64,000 nucleotides of DNA from Synechococcus sp. MU1642 (GCF_020514115.1 NZ_VTKZ01000009.1:1-64000); one strand, 5' to 3'. Positions 15,307 through 25,001 are shown, counted from the first letter of the stretch. Made by a program: numbers and translations. Notes: generated by a model not told the origin, from the letters alone.

Positions 15307-17124
15307 TCAGGATCCGCCGTAATGCCAGAGGATCAAGGCCGGCACGAGGATGGTCATGATGACCGTGAGGCCAAGTCCGTAGCGGGTGACGTCCAGAAAG
15401 CGATAACGGCCTGGGCCGAACACCATCAAATTGGTCTGATACCCGACGGGGGTGAGAAAGGACTGACTGGCCCCGAACAGCACTGTGATCAGCAAGGCGG
15501 TGGGCGACAGCTGCAGGGACGGTGCCAGTTGCACCGCTACAGGCGCCAGCAGGGCCACCGAGGCCGCATTGCTCATCACCTGCGTCAACAGCGTGGTGCC
15601 GATGAAGACCACCATCAAAGCGGCATAGCTCGGCCAGCCCGTCAGCCCCTGCTTAAGCACAAGGGCTAGGGCATCGGCCAGGCCCGTGTTCTGCATGGCA
15701 ACACTGAAACTGGTCAGGGATCCCAGCAGCAGGATCACGTCCAGCCGAATTGAGCGCTGCAGTTCACCAAGGCGAAGGCAGCCGGTAGCCACCACACTCA
15801 CCATGGCCAACAGCACCGCTGCTACCAGTGGGATGGGGGTGAGAGTTGGCAGCATCAGCATCGCCAGGGCGATGCTGACGGCCACGGGCTTGCGCCGCAC
15901 GGTGGGCAGGTCATCCTCAAGGCGATCCAGCACCAACAGGTCGTTGCTGGCCTGCAAACCGCGGATGGAGTCGATTGGTGCCTGCAGTAGCAGCACATCG
16001 CCTTCCCTCAGGATCACCTGGCCGAGGCGTTCTTGAACGGTCTCCTGGCCGCGGCGCAGGGCGAGAACCGTGGCGTTGTGCCGCTGCCGGAACCGTAGTT
16101 CCCGCAAACTGGCACCGGCCAAGGTAGAGCCAGCAGGCAACAGAACCTCCACGGTTTTTTGTCCACTGGCCTCTTCGGTGTTCAGGCTGAAACCAGCGTT
16201 CTGCCCCTGGGTTGTGAGCTGAACTGTGTGATCTTGCTGGAGCCGCAGCAGATCAAGGCGGGTGACCCGCAACAGCAGATGATCGCCGGCCTCAAGACGA
16301 CGGTCAGCCAGGGGTGGGAGGAGTCGCTCTCCACCGCGCTGTAGTTCCAGCACGTCAACGTCGAAACGACGTTGCAATCGACTGTTCAGGAGGGAGCTGC
16401 CCACCAGCTCCGACTCGGGTGGGATGCGCACTTCGGTGCAGTAGCTGCTGGTCTTGGGGTTGCCGCCGAGGTCATCCGTGCTGGCACCTCGGTCCGGCAA
16501 CAGCACCCTTGGAGCCAACATTAGATAGATGGCCCCTGCCAGCCAGACCGGCAGGCTGATCAGGGTGAAGCTGAAAAGATCGAGGGAGCCATAGCCCAGC
16601 TGTTCGCTGATGTCGCTCACCAGCAGATTCACAGAGCTTCCCAGCAGGGTGAGGGTGCCCCCCAGCACCGTGGAAAACGACAACGGCAACAGCACACGGG
16701 ATGGCGAAATGCCGCGCCTTTGGCACCAGCCCTCCACCACGGGTAGCAGCGATGCCACCACGGGTGTGTTGGGAACAATTCCTGACACCGGGGCAATCAC
16801 GAAGGCCATCAGCGCGATCAGACGCCGCGAAGACCGGATCCGTTCTGAGGCGATCAGATCTCTGAGTCGATCCAGGGCACCGCTTTTGAACAGTGCTGCG
16901 GAGACCGGGAACAGGCCCAACAGAGTGACCAGTGCAGGACTGCCGAACCCCGCCAGGGCCTCCTGGGGATTGAGCACCCCGGTGGCGATCAACAGGCTCA
17001 AACTCAGCAACCCGGTGAGCTCTGGTGCAATCAACCCGGTGATGAACAGCACCACTGCCAGAGCCAATACCGCCAGGGTGATCAACGCCTGAGGGTTCTG
17101 AAGAGCGATGCTCAGCTCTGCCAT
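15307..17124 (-). CDS. SLC13/DASS-family permease with two RCK-C domains
   Basis: A 605-residue membrane protein. An N-terminal block of helices (~1-210) is followed by two soluble TrkA-C repeats (~225-300 with VRIPPESELVGSSLLNSRLQ, and ~315-395 with VLLPAGSTLAGASLRELRFR), then a second block of helices. This is the layout of the cyanobacterial and algal SLC13-like permeases used for sulfate, other anions or sodium-coupled transport. The substrate cannot be read from sequence. It overlaps hflX by 13 bases and precedes ktrB by 29. Confidence 0.9.
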   Translation of the reverse strand: MAELSIALQNPQALITLAVLALAVVLFITGLIAPELTGLLSLSLLIATGVLNPQEALAGFGSPALVTLLGLFPVSAALFKSGALDRLRDLIASERIRSSRRLIALMAFVIAPVSGIVPNTPVVASLLPVVEGWCQRRGISPSRVLLPLSFSTVLGGTLTLLGSSVNLLVSDISEQLGYGSLDLFSFTLISLPVWLAGAIYLMLAPRVLLPDRGASTDDLGGNPKTSSYCTEVRIPPESELVGSSLLNSRLQRRFDVDVLELQRGGERLLPPLADRRLEAGDHLLLRVTRLDLLRLQQDHTVQLTTQGQNAGFSLNTEEASGQKTVEVLLPAGSTLAGASLRELRFRQRHNATVLALRRGQETVQERLGQVILREGDVLLLQAPIDSIRGLQASNDLLVLDRLEDDLPTVRRKPVAVSIALAMLMLPTLTPIPLVAAVLLAMVSVVATGCLRLGELQRSIRLDVILLLGSLTSFSVAMQNTGLADALALVLKQGLTGWPSYAALMVVFIGTTLLTQVMSNAASVALLAPVAVQLAPSLQLSPTALLITVLFGASQSFLTPVGYQTNLMVFGPGRYRFLDVTRYGLGLTVIMTILVPALILWHYGGS

Positions 17125-18788
17125 GGCGGCGAGTCGCCGGTCGTCAATTGTTGCGATTCTGCCCCGGGATCAAAAAATTGCTCCCGCAGCCACTGTTTTA
17201 GGCCCTGCAGCCCATCCCCCCGCACCGCCGACAGAAACAGGGCGTCGGGTTCCCGCTGATGAATCATCTCGATCTCAGTTGCTTCACAGCGGTCGATTTG
17301 ATTGGCGATCACCCGTCGGAGGGCGGTGCTGCCAAGCTCATCGAGCAGCCGATGCACCGTGTCCAGGTGGCCCTGCCAGTCGGGGTCAGCCAGGTCGACC
17401 ACCAGCAGAAGCACATCGGCATCCAGCGCCTCCTCCAGCGTGGCGCGGAAGGCTTCCACCAGTGGGGCGGGGAGATCGCGGATGAAGCCCACCGTGTCGG
17501 TGAGCAGTAACCGTTCGGGGCGTGCCCCAAGGCAGGGAAGGTCGAGTTTGCGGGTGGTGGGGTCCAGGGTCGCGAACAACTTGTTCTCCGCCAGAACGCG
17601 ATCACTGACCCGTTTGCCGCACAAGGCATTGAGCAGGCTGGATTTGCCCGCATTGGTGTAGCCCACAAGTGCTACCCGCGGCAGATCACGCCGCTGATCC
17701 CGTAAGCGGATGCGGTGGGATTGAAGTTGGCGTTGATCCCGAAGCAGTCGTTCGATGCGCCGGCTGATGGCTCTTCGGTCTTTTTCCAGCTGTGTTTCCC
17801 CTGGACCGCGCGTGCCGATGCCGCCGCCCAGCCGCGACAGGCTGCTGCCCCGCCCCAGTAGGCGCGGCAACTGGTAGCGCAGCTGAGCCAGTTCCACCTG
17901 AAGCCGCCCTGCAGCACTGCCGGCCCGCTGGGCAAAGATGTCGAGGATCAATTCGCTGCGGTCGGAGACAGGGCAGCTGAGTAGCCGTTCGAGATTGCGG
18001 GCCTGCACGGGGGTGAGCTCCCGGTCGGTGATCACCAGGGAGGCCTGGCAGCGGCGGATCTCGAGCGCAGCTTCCTGAAGTTTTCCAGAGCCCCAGAGCG
18101 TTTGGGGATTGGTTTGGCCCCGGCGCTGGCTGGTCCGGGCCACTGGTTCGGCGCCGGCACTGCGCACCAAGCCTTCCAGCTCAGCCAGATCCCGCTGGTC
18201 GCGCTGTTCATCGCCACTGGTGAGCGTGAGCAGAAGCACCCGCTCGACTCCGGTCGTGGCACTGATGCTTTGGGGATGGGGTTCGTCCGGTATAAGAACG
18301 CAAAGATCCCGTAGGTCGCCTTGTTCAAACGATCTCCAGCCATCGGCTTGAGACGGGTCAGGGATCAACAGTTCGGCCGGGCGAGCTCCATCGCCTCCCG
18401 GGCAGGGTGCAAAGCGCAGCCAGTGCCGAGGAGCTATGTCAAGGGCGACTACGGCGTCGCGGGGATCTGAGTGCAGCCCTTTGCGGGCGAAAGGGCAGCT
18501 GATCAGTCGCCATCCCCCGCTGCTCCGCCGCGGCGCAGCCGGCAGATGCTGCAGCAGCGAATCGCTACCGGTGAGAGGCCCCAGCCAGAGCAGGCGGCAG
18601 AGGCCGCGGCCGTCCAGCACCAGATGTAATGCCATCTCCAGATCCAGCACCAGGTCGGCTAAGCGTTCGAGGCTCAGCAGATCGGCGCCGCAGTCTTCGG
18701 GATGACGGCGATGGCTCAACCGCTCCAGCTGCCGTTGCTGGCTGGGGCGCAGACCACGGCAACGCCCGCCGAGGTGGGATTGCTTCAA
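17112..18788 (-). CDS. hflX: GTPase HflX
   Basis: A 558-residue HflX, longer than the ~430 residues of the E. coli protein because of an N-terminal extension of about 180 residues. The family domain starts near VERVLLLTLTSGDE, with the GSGKLQE and RAGSAAGRLQVELAQLRYQLPRL motifs. The G domain has GYTNAGKSSLLNAL (G1), DPTTR (G2), DTVGFIRDLP (G3) and NQID (G4). HflX splits stalled ribosomes. The TTG start overlaps the stop of the NDH-2 gene (TTGA), so the two are translationally coupled. Confidence 0.93.
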   Translation of the reverse strand: MKQSHLGGRCRGLRPSQQRQLERLSHRRHPEDCGADLLSLERLADLVLDLEMALHLVLDGRGLCRLLWLGPLTGSDSLLQHLPAAPRRSSGGWRLISCPFARKGLHSDPRDAVVALDIAPRHWLRFAPCPGGDGARPAELLIPDPSQADGWRSFEQGDLRDLCVLIPDEPHPQSISATTGVERVLLLTLTSGDEQRDQRDLAELEGLVRSAGAEPVARTSQRRGQTNPQTLWGSGKLQEAALEIRRCQASLVITDRELTPVQARNLERLLSCPVSDRSELILDIFAQRAGSAAGRLQVELAQLRYQLPRLLGRGSSLSRLGGGIGTRGPGETQLEKDRRAISRRIERLLRDQRQLQSHRIRLRDQRRDLPRVALVGYTNAGKSSLLNALCGKRVSDRVLAENKLFATLDPTTRKLDLPCLGARPERLLLTDTVGFIRDLPAPLVEAFRATLEEALDADVLLLVVDLADPDWQGHLDTVHRLLDELGSTALRRVIANQIDRCEATEIEMIHQREPDALFLSAVRGDGLQGLKQWLREQFFDPGAESQQLTTGDSPPWQS

Positions 18789-19930
18789 CGGTTCAACAAC
18801 CAGGCGCCTGCCGAGCGCAGACCCAGAGAGAGCCCTGGCAGGCGCGTTAGATACGTGGCCCGTCGCAACTGGAAGGCCAGGGGGCCAGCCAGGGTGAGCC
18901 CCATGCCGGTGAGGGTGGCGTCACCGACACCGAGGCTGAGCATTTCGCCTCGGTCCTCGAACTGAAAGGGTTGCGGCTCTTCCTCCACCCGCAGCTTTGC
19001 GATGGCTGCGGCAGTGGCATCGCCTTGCTGCATCGCCACCTGGGCGCTGGCGGGCCATGGGCTGCCTGGTCGGGCTGAGAGATCCCCGAGGGCGAACGTG
19101 TTGGCACAGCCCACCAGGCGCAGGTCATCGTCAACGGCCAGACGCCCTCGTTCCAGCACAGGTGTGGGTGAGATGGCAGGGATGTAGGGGCTGCTCCCTG
19201 CGGTCCAGACCAAGCCTGAATGACGCAGAACAGCACCATCGGCAAGAACAGCATTGTTGGACTTCACTTCGCTCACGCTGGTGTTCAGTTGGACGACCAC
19301 CCCTTTGCGTTCCAGCGCGGCCTGGGCCCGCTCCCGATTGAACGCTGTGCTGCCGGGGAGGATTTCATCGCCCATCTCCACGAGTCGAATGCTGGCAGCA
19401 CCGTCGATCAGATCTGCCAGCTTGCAGGCCAGTTCCACTCCGGTGGGTCCCGCGCCAACAATGATCAGACCGGCATCCTCAGCCCGTTGCTGTTGCAGGT
19501 TGTTGAGCCATTGCTTGAGCCGCCTCACATCGTTGAGGTCACGGAAGCCGGAGCTGTGTTCTTTGACGCCTGGAATGCCGAAATCATTGGGTTTCGAGCC
19601 CGTCGCCAGCACCAGTTGTGACCAGCTCAAGCTGTCCCCGGCTTCCAATTCGATGCTCTGGCTTATTTGATCGATGCCAACAACGCTGTCCTTGATCCAG
19701 CAGATGCCGTTGTTCAGCAGTTGGTCGTAGCGAGGGGCCACCTCCCAGCTGTGAAGTTCATCGCTGAGCAGTTCGTACAGCAGCGGTTGAAACAGAAAGC
19801 GATCCCGCGGTTCGATCAGAACGATGGGGCAGTTGGGCTGCCGTCGCTGAAGAGCAAGTGCTGTGAACAGTCCTCCGAATCCACCGCCAACGATCACCAC
19901 GGCATCCGATGGGGACGAGGGTGAACGCAT
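18785..19930 (-). CDS. type II NAD(P)H dehydrogenase (NDH-2-like)
   Basis: About 381 residues from the ATG at 19930; an upstream in-frame GTG at 19969 is less likely. FAD-binding GGGFGGLFTALAL is at the N-terminus, IVGAGPTGVELACKLADL is the second dinucleotide fold, and CANTFALGDLSARPGSPWPASAQVAMQQG is the C-terminal FAD contact region. These enzymes pass electrons from NAD(P)H to quinone without pumping protons and may sense redox state in cyanobacteria. It heads a six-gene leftward run and is divergent from cysH. Confidence 0.88.
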   Translation of the reverse strand: MRSPSSPSDAVVIVGGGFGGLFTALALQRRQPNCPIVLIEPRDRFLFQPLLYELLSDELHSWEVAPRYDQLLNNGICWIKDSVVGIDQISQSIELEAGDSLSWSQLVLATGSKPNDFGIPGVKEHSSGFRDLNDVRRLKQWLNNLQQQRAEDAGLIIVGAGPTGVELACKLADLIDGAASIRLVEMGDEILPGSTAFNRERAQAALERKGVVVQLNTSVSEVKSNNAVLADGAVLRHSGLVWTAGSSPYIPAISPTPVLERGRLAVDDDLRLVGCANTFALGDLSARPGSPWPASAQVAMQQGDATAAAIAKLRVEEEPQPFQFEDRGEMLSLGVGDATLTGMGLTLAGPLAFQLRRATYLTRLPGLSLGLRSAGAWLLNR

Positions 19931-19998
19931 GAAAGGAGCCGCCGGTTTTTCAAACGATAGGAACGACACCCTGCCCCACGGCAGGAGAAGATGGCTTG

Positions 19999-20766
19999 AT
20001 GACGGAGGTTCCTGAGGCCATGGTGCCCATGGAGGTACAAAACGAGTTACTCGAAGGGCGCAAGCTGCTGGAGGCGATGGAACCGCAGCAGCGTCTGGCC
20101 TGGGGATTGGAGCAGTTCGGTGAGAATTTCGCTCTCACCACGAGTTTCGGGATCCAATCCGCTGTGCTTCTGCACATGTTGAGCACCCTCCCAGGGGGTA
20201 ATACGGTGCCGGTGATCTGGATCGATACCGGTTATCTGCCTCCAGAGACCTACACCTACGCCGCTCAACTCACCCAGCAGCTCAGGATTCGTCTGGTGGT
20301 GAGTCAGAGCGAGATGTCCCCGGCTCGGATGGAGGCCCTGCACGGGCGGCTTTGGGAGTCCGGTCGCGTGGAAGACCTGGAGACCTATCACCGGATCCGC
20401 AAGGTTGAACCACTGGAGCGAGCGCTCAACGACCTGAACACGCGCTGCTGGGCCAGCGGCGTGCGGCGTGGTCAGACCGATCACCGCCGCTCGATGACCG
20501 CTTTGGATCGGATTCGGGAGCGTTGGTCATTGCGCCCCCTGCTCGAGTGGACAAAGCGCGATGTGTACTACTACATGCAGGAGAACAATCTTCCCCAGCA
20601 TCCGTTGTTTGAGCAGGGTTATTCCACGGTCGGCGACTGGCATTCCAGTGGTCCTGATGTGGGCGATCTGAGTGGTCGTGACACTCGATTTGGTGGTTTG
20701 AAGCAGGAGTGTGGAATTCATCTGCCCCAGGAGGTGAATGAAGGGCTGATGGGTGAAGGCATCTAA
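19999..20766 (+). CDS. cysH: phosphoadenylyl-sulfate reductase
   Basis: About 255 residues. TTSFGIQSAVLLHML is the PP-loop-like sulfonucleotide-binding motif; IWIDTGYLPPETY and IRKVEPLERAL follow; the C-terminal ECGIH carries the catalytic cysteine. The paired cysteines that bind a 4Fe-4S cluster in APS-type enzymes are absent (YHRIRKV in place of CCxxRKV), so the substrate is probably PAPS. It reduces PAPS to sulfite in sulfate assimilation using thioredoxin. Start is ATG 19999; 20020 and 20029 are alternatives. Confidence 0.93.
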   Translation: MTEVPEAMVPMEVQNELLEGRKLLEAMEPQQRLAWGLEQFGENFALTTSFGIQSAVLLHMLSTLPGGNTVPVIWIDTGYLPPETYTYAAQLTQQLRIRLVVSQSEMSPARMEALHGRLWESGRVEDLETYHRIRKVEPLERALNDLNTRCWASGVRRGQTDHRRSMTALDRIRERWSLRPLLEWTKRDVYYYMQENNLPQHPLFEQGYSTVGDWHSSGPDVGDLSGRDTRFGGLKQECGIHLPQEVNEGLMGEGI

Positions 20767-21492
20767 GTGACAGGGGCTACACGGGGCGGAGACCGCGTTC
20801 TGCTGATTGGTAACAGCCGTTGGCATTGGGCCCAGCGGCAAGCCCACGTTGTTCGCGTGGATCATGGGTCTCCAGACCCTGGTCGCATCGGGACCAACCC
20901 TCCGGTCTGGGCGGCGGTGGGGCCGGTGCCTGAGCCGCTTATGGCATACCAGGATCTGCGCATTCGCCTCGAGGATGTGCCCTTGCCCAAGGCTCCCCCG
21001 TGGTTGGGGGTGGACCGCGCTCTCGGGGCATGGATGGCCTGGCGCTGCAGTCAGGAGCAACAGCTCGACTGTTCCAAGGGCTTGCTGCTGGTGGATGCCG
21101 GCACTGTGTTGAGCCTCACCCGGGTGACGGCGGATGGTTGTTTTGGAGGCGGTCAGCTGATCCCGGGCTATCGGCTCCAGCTCCAGGCGATGGCCGAGGG
21201 AACCCTCGGTTTGCCATCAACCCCTGAGCATCCCAATAACGACGCTCTGCAAGAGGCTTTTCCGCAACAAACTGTGGCCGCCATGCAGCGCGGTGTGCTG
21301 GAGGGGATGCTGGCCTCAATTGCAGCGGCACAACAGCATGCCCAAGGCTTGCTGTGGATCTGCGGTGGTGACGCTGCCCTGTTGAAGAAACATTGGTCCG
21401 GTGCAACGGAGTTGTTGCAGCTGGAGGGTGATCTTCAATTGCAAGCACTGCTGAGCCTGGGTTCTGGGCTCAGCTCAGGCCGAGATCGCTGA
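20767..21492 (+). CDS. coaX: type III pantothenate kinase
   Basis: 241 residues. The GTG start follows the cysH stop with no gap. GVDRALGAW carries the catalytic Asp of the GxDR motif, VDAGTVLSLTRV is the second phosphate motif, and GGQLIPGYRLQLQAMAEGT is the family block. The N-terminal DxGNT motif is altered to LLIGNSRWHWA, lacking the usual aspartate. It catalyses the first step of coenzyme A synthesis. The 3' end overlaps the convergent bcp gene by 23 bases. Confidence 0.85.
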   Translation: MTGATRGGDRVLLIGNSRWHWAQRQAHVVRVDHGSPDPGRIGTNPPVWAAVGPVPEPLMAYQDLRIRLEDVPLPKAPPWLGVDRALGAWMAWRCSQEQQLDCSKGLLLVDAGTVLSLTRVTADGCFGGGQLIPGYRLQLQAMAEGTLGLPSTPEHPNNDALQEAFPQQTVAAMQRGVLEGMLASIAAAQQHAQGLLWICGGDAALLKKHWSGATELLQLEGDLQLQALLSLGSGLSSGRDR

Positions 21493-21937
21493 TAAGCGTG
21501 TCGGCCATGGTGGCTGCTTTCACTTTGAGATAAATCCGCTCGAGTTTTCCCTCTTCATCAATCAGGAAGGTGTGGCGCATCATTCCCATGTATTCGCGCC
21601 CCATGAACTTCTTCAGCCCATAGCTCTCATAGAGACTGGCGACGGCACAGGGCTCCTCATCGGTGAGCAGGGTGAAGGGAAGTTCGTGCTTGTTGATGAA
21701 TTTGTTGTGGGAGGTGGCTCCGTCCTTGCTGATGCCCAGAACGGTGATGTTGTTTGCTTTCAGTTGCTCCCACCGGTCGCGGAAGTTGCAGGCTTCTTTG
21801 GTGCAGCCCGGGGTGTCGTCCTTGGGATAGAAGTACAGAACAACCTTCTTCCCGCGCAGTGAAGCGAGGCTTATGGAATCACCGTTTTGATCGGGAAGGG
21901 TGAATTCGGGGGCGGCGTCGCCGATTTGCAGACTCAC
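21470..21937 (-). CDS. bcp: peroxiredoxin, Bcp/PrxQ type
   Basis: A 155-residue thiol peroxidase. The peroxidatic and resolving cysteines lie five apart in DDTPGCTKEACNFRD (1-Cys/atypical 2-Cys PrxQ arrangement). VVLYFYPKDDTPGC, TVLGISKDG and RHTFLIDEEGKLERIY are family motifs. It reduces peroxides with thioredoxin as donor; plant and cyanobacterial PrxQ are linked to photosynthetic oxidative stress. It is convergent with coaX and divergent from the DUF1400 gene. Confidence 0.95.
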   Translation of the reverse strand: MSLQIGDAAPEFTLPDQNGDSISLASLRGKKVVLYFYPKDDTPGCTKEACNFRDRWEQLKANNITVLGISKDGATSHNKFINKHELPFTLLTDEEPCAVASLYESYGLKKFMGREYMGMMRHTFLIDEEGKLERIYLKVKAATMADTLISDLGLS

Positions 21938-22029
21938 GGAAAAGTCTTGTTCAGTGGCTGCAGCGTACGGCCATCAGGACAAGACTCTCCGTGCTTCCTA
22001 CGTTGCAATCAACCTGCATGTGTTGGGCC

Positions 22030-22641
22030 ATGGCGTCGCGGATCAGGGTCGAGCAAATCGCAGGTTCCCTGGCATCTCTTGTTTTTTGTACGTACCTCGC
22101 GGTCATTCCTGGACCGTTTTCAAAAGCAGGTACTCAGCAACCGGTGCGCTGGAACACGGGTGGCTCAGTTAGTACCACCACTTACAGCGAGCTCGAATCA
22201 TTTCTTGTTGACGGCGAGGTCACAGATCGTGCTCTTCAGGAGGCCATTCGGATATCTGGCTGGACCGCTGAAGAGCTCCGTTTTGGTTTGAACAAGACCT
22301 ATGCAGTTGACCTCGCCGGTGTATCCCGGTTCCTTTATTCCGACGCTGGTAAAGCCTTCCTGGATGATCAAACAAGGTCTTATGTCCCTTATTGGCGCCA
22401 AAAGGCGACGGCGGCAAGGGCTCTGCGGGCCGCCATCATCGCGGATGCCAAGGATGGGCTCATTAGCTCAATCGGCATCATGAAACATCTGCCCGTCGCC
22501 TTCCGTTTATCCGATAACGGACCGAATGACGGCAGGCAGAGGGTTTGTGCTCCTGACAAGGTGAGCGGAGCCCAGTCCACTTCGCTGCTTTCCTGGTACG
22601 TCTTTCTGCCTGCTTGCATCAAAGCTAATTCAGAGCTCTGA
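22030..22641 (+). CDS. DUF1400-domain protein, probably exported
   Basis: About 203 residues from the ATG at 22030. An N-terminal hydrophobic segment (SLASLVFCTYLAVIPGPF) could be a signal peptide. The domain from ~residue 45 (TYSELESFLVDGEV, RFLYSDAGKAFLDD, RALRAAIIADAKDGLISSIGIMKHLP) fits DUF1400, which in cyanobacteria usually precedes an alpha/beta-hydrolase domain. Here the hydrolase part is absent and the tail is short. The 3' end overlaps rarA by 12 bases. The function is unknown. Confidence 0.7.
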   Translation: MASRIRVEQIAGSLASLVFCTYLAVIPGPFSKAGTQQPVRWNTGGSVSTTTYSELESFLVDGEVTDRALQEAIRISGWTAEELRFGLNKTYAVDLAGVSRFLYSDAGKAFLDDQTRSYVPYWRQKATAARALRAAIIADAKDGLISSIGIMKHLPVAFRLSDNGPNDGRQRVCAPDKVSGAQSTSLLSWYVFLPACIKANSEL

Positions 22642-24846
22642 TCTCTTTATTTCAGTCCTGGCTTCGGCGGTTTTTTTTGATGGCGTGCAGCGCTCGCCTT
22701 GGATTAATTGATGGCGCATCGGCAGTCGCAGGCCGATCTCGCCCAGGTCGTTCAACGATTGGCGCAACTGCGTCATCAACTCCTTGCTGATCTCCCCCAT
22801 GGCCTGCCGGTAGGGCGACCCTTCGGCAAGCCATCGCTCAGCCAGTTCGGTGCCCCCTGGAAGCGTGAGATGTTCCAGCCACTCTTCACAACGGAGCTGC
22901 CAGCCGGCGTCCGTAAATAACTCGTCCGGACGCTGCTGCCGCTCAAGCCATTGCTGTTCTTGAGCCACAAGATCGCTGAACAGCTCTGTTGGATCGCCGT
23001 CTTGCAGCAATGCACCGGCGGGCCCCAGTTCGGCGCGGCTGATCAGCAGCCGTAACCCCGTTGTGGGCTCGGCATGTTGATTGATTGTCTCCAGCAGCTC
23101 CGTCCAGTTCTGCCTTTGAAGATCGGCTGCGGCGAGTCGTCCTCCGATCCAATCGAAGGCTTGGCTTTCGGGCAGAGCGTCGAGGTTGCCGGTTAACAGC
23201 TCTGGTCGATGCTCCGGCTCGAGCAAATCCATCTGCGCTTCCAGCCGGCTGCGGTCGGCTTCGTTCTCGCAAAGCACGGTCACGCCTCCTTCCGGGGTGG
23301 CCCTCAATGGATCGAGGGCCCATATCAGCGAGCGCATCCCCAGCAGCAGCACCCGATCTCGACGGGTCCAGGGGATCTCCCGCCAGAGCCGCTCGCGCAG
23401 GCGCTGCAGTCGCTCCCCCTCCTGTCCTAGTTGGCGCTGCACCCAGCGTTCCACTCCCGGACGGTCGGGCCCGCTGCTCAACAGCAAAGGCTGGTCGGCC
23501 GCCAGTTCCGCGGCCGCGGCGAGTTGGGCTGCCCGGCGTTCCGCCATCCGCTCGCGTCGTTCTCCCTCCCAACCGAGTTGTCCGGGCTGCCAGAACACCT
23601 CGCCTTGCAGGGGTGTGGGGAGGTATTGCTGCTCCACCCAGTGTTCTGCGTAGGCATGGGGGTAGCGGTAGCCCACGCCATCGCCGAAGGCGGCTCCATC
23701 CCGGTTGGCATCGCGCAAATGCCCGGGCACGTCCTGTTTTTGCGCATCGCGCACGGTTTTGAGGGCATCAAAGAAGCCCAGAACGCTGTTGCTCTTTTCG
23801 GTGCCTGCCAGGTACAACGCAGCCTGGGCCAAGGGATACAGGCCTTCGGGCAGCCCCACCCGTTCGAAGGCTGCGGCACAGGCCTCCACCACAACGATGG
23901 CCTGCGGATCGGCCAGGCCGATGTCTTCCCCCGCTGCAATCAGCATCCGCCGAAAAATGAAGCGGGGGTTTTCACCCGCTTCCACCATGCGTGCCAGCCA
24001 GAACAGCGCCGCATCGGCATCGGAGCCCCGCAGCGATTTGATGAAAGCGCTGATCGTGTCGTAGTGGGCATCGCCGTGCTTGTCGTAGAGCACAGCCCGC
24101 TGCTGAATCGATTCCTCGGCGATGGCCAGGTTTATCTGAATCACTCCGTCGCCATCGGGTTCGGAACTCTCCACCGCCAGTTCAAGGGCATTGAGCAGGC
24201 TGCGGGCGTCTCCTCCCGCCACATCAACGAGATGGTTGGCGGCATCACTGTTGATAACGATGGCGCGGTCGCCATAGCCCCGCTCGTTGTCTGTCAGGGC
24301 GCGTTGCAGCAGCCGCTGCAAATCATCCGGCTCCAGTGGCAGTAAACGAAACAGCCGAGAGCGGCTGACCAGCGCCTTGTTGACTTCGAAATAGGGGTTT
24401 TCTGTGGTGGCACCGATCAGAGTGACGGTGCCGTTCTCCACCCAAGGCAATAGTGCATCCTGTTGGGCGCTGTTGAAGCGGTGCACCTCGTCGATGAACA
24501 GGATCGTGCGCAAGCCGTGCCGTTCAAGGCGTTGGCGTGCAGCATCTACCTCGATCCGGAGATCTTTGACGCCGGCCAGCACGGCGTTGAGGCTGCTGAA
24601 ATGAGCGCGGGTGTGGTTGGCAATGATCCGCGCCAGGGTGGTTTTGCCGACCCCGGGCGGGCCATGCAGGATAAGGTTGCCGACCCGATCGGCCTTGATG
24701 GCACGGCGCAGGAGCCGTCCGTCGGCCAGTATCCCGCTCTGACCTTCAAATTCCTCCAGTGTGCGCGGACGCATGCGATCGGCTAGTGGGGCCAGCCGCC
24801 GCCGTTGTTGCTCACCGTGAAAAGCGAAGAGGTCTTGAGCCAACAC
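22630..24846 (-). CDS. rarA: RarA-type AAA+ ATPase fused to a C-terminal methyltransferase-like domain
   Basis: 738 residues. The first ~430 are RarA/Mgs[13 protein letters not shown], Walker [14 protein letters not shown], Walker [24 protein letters not shown], and the clamp-loader-like tail ([22 protein letters not shown]). RarA acts at stalled replication forks. The remaining ~300 residues resemble a Rossmann methyltransferase-like domain ([19 protein letters not shown] and later [11 protein letters not shown]), a fusion annotated in other cyanobacteria as RarA/unknown domain. Catalytic activity of that part is unproven. The start is GTG, with TTG three bases on. Confidence 0.9.
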   Translation of the reverse strand: MLAQDLFAFHGEQQRRRLAPLADRMRPRTLEEFEGQSGILADGRLLRRAIKADRVGNLILHGPPGVGKTTLARIIANHTRAHFSSLNAVLAGVKDLRIEVDAARQRLERHGLRTILFIDEVHRFNSAQQDALLPWVENGTVTLIGATTENPYFEVNKALVSRSRLFRLLPLEPDDLQRLLQRALTDNERGYGDRAIVINSDAANHLVDVAGGDARSLLNALELAVESSEPDGDGVIQINLAIAEESIQQRAVLYDKHGDAHYDTISAFIKSLRGSDADAALFWLARMVEAGENPRFIFRRMLIAAGEDIGLADPQAIVVVEACAAAFERVGLPEGLYPLAQAALYLAGTEKSNSVLGFFDALKTVRDAQKQDVPGHLRDANRDGAAFGDGVGYRYPHAYAEHWVEQQYLPTPLQGEVFWQPGQLGWEGERRERMAERRAAQLAAAAELAADQPLLLSSGPDRPGVERWVQRQLGQEGERLQRLRERLWREIPWTRRDRVLLLGMRSLIWALDPLRATPEGGVTVLCENEADRSRLEAQMDLLEPEHRPELLTGNLDALPESQAFDWIGGRLAAADLQRQNWTELLETINQHAEPTTGLRLLISRAELGPAGALLQDGDPTELFSDLVAQEQQWLERQQRPDELFTDAGWQLRCEEWLEHLTLPGGTELAERWLAEGSPYRQAMGEISKELMTQLRQSLNDLGEIGLRLPMRHQLIQGERCTPSKKTAEARTEIKRSEL

Positions 24847-25001
24847 ACCATCGGCGATGCCCCAGTGTCCCTGAAGTTCTCAATCAGCGCTTGAGCTGGT
24901 CCAAATCGGAAGCTTTTGGGGTCTGCCTCTTTCCAGGCCTGCAAATCTTCGCGGCCCGTTCCTCATGAACACCGCATAATTCCTTCTAAAGCCTTTTTGC
25001 C

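Noticed and set aside
23431-24345. 304-residue open frame on the plus strand across rarA
   Set aside because: It lies wholly antisense to the well-supported RarA frame, has no recognisable domain, and its length is explained by GC-rich codon use in rarA.
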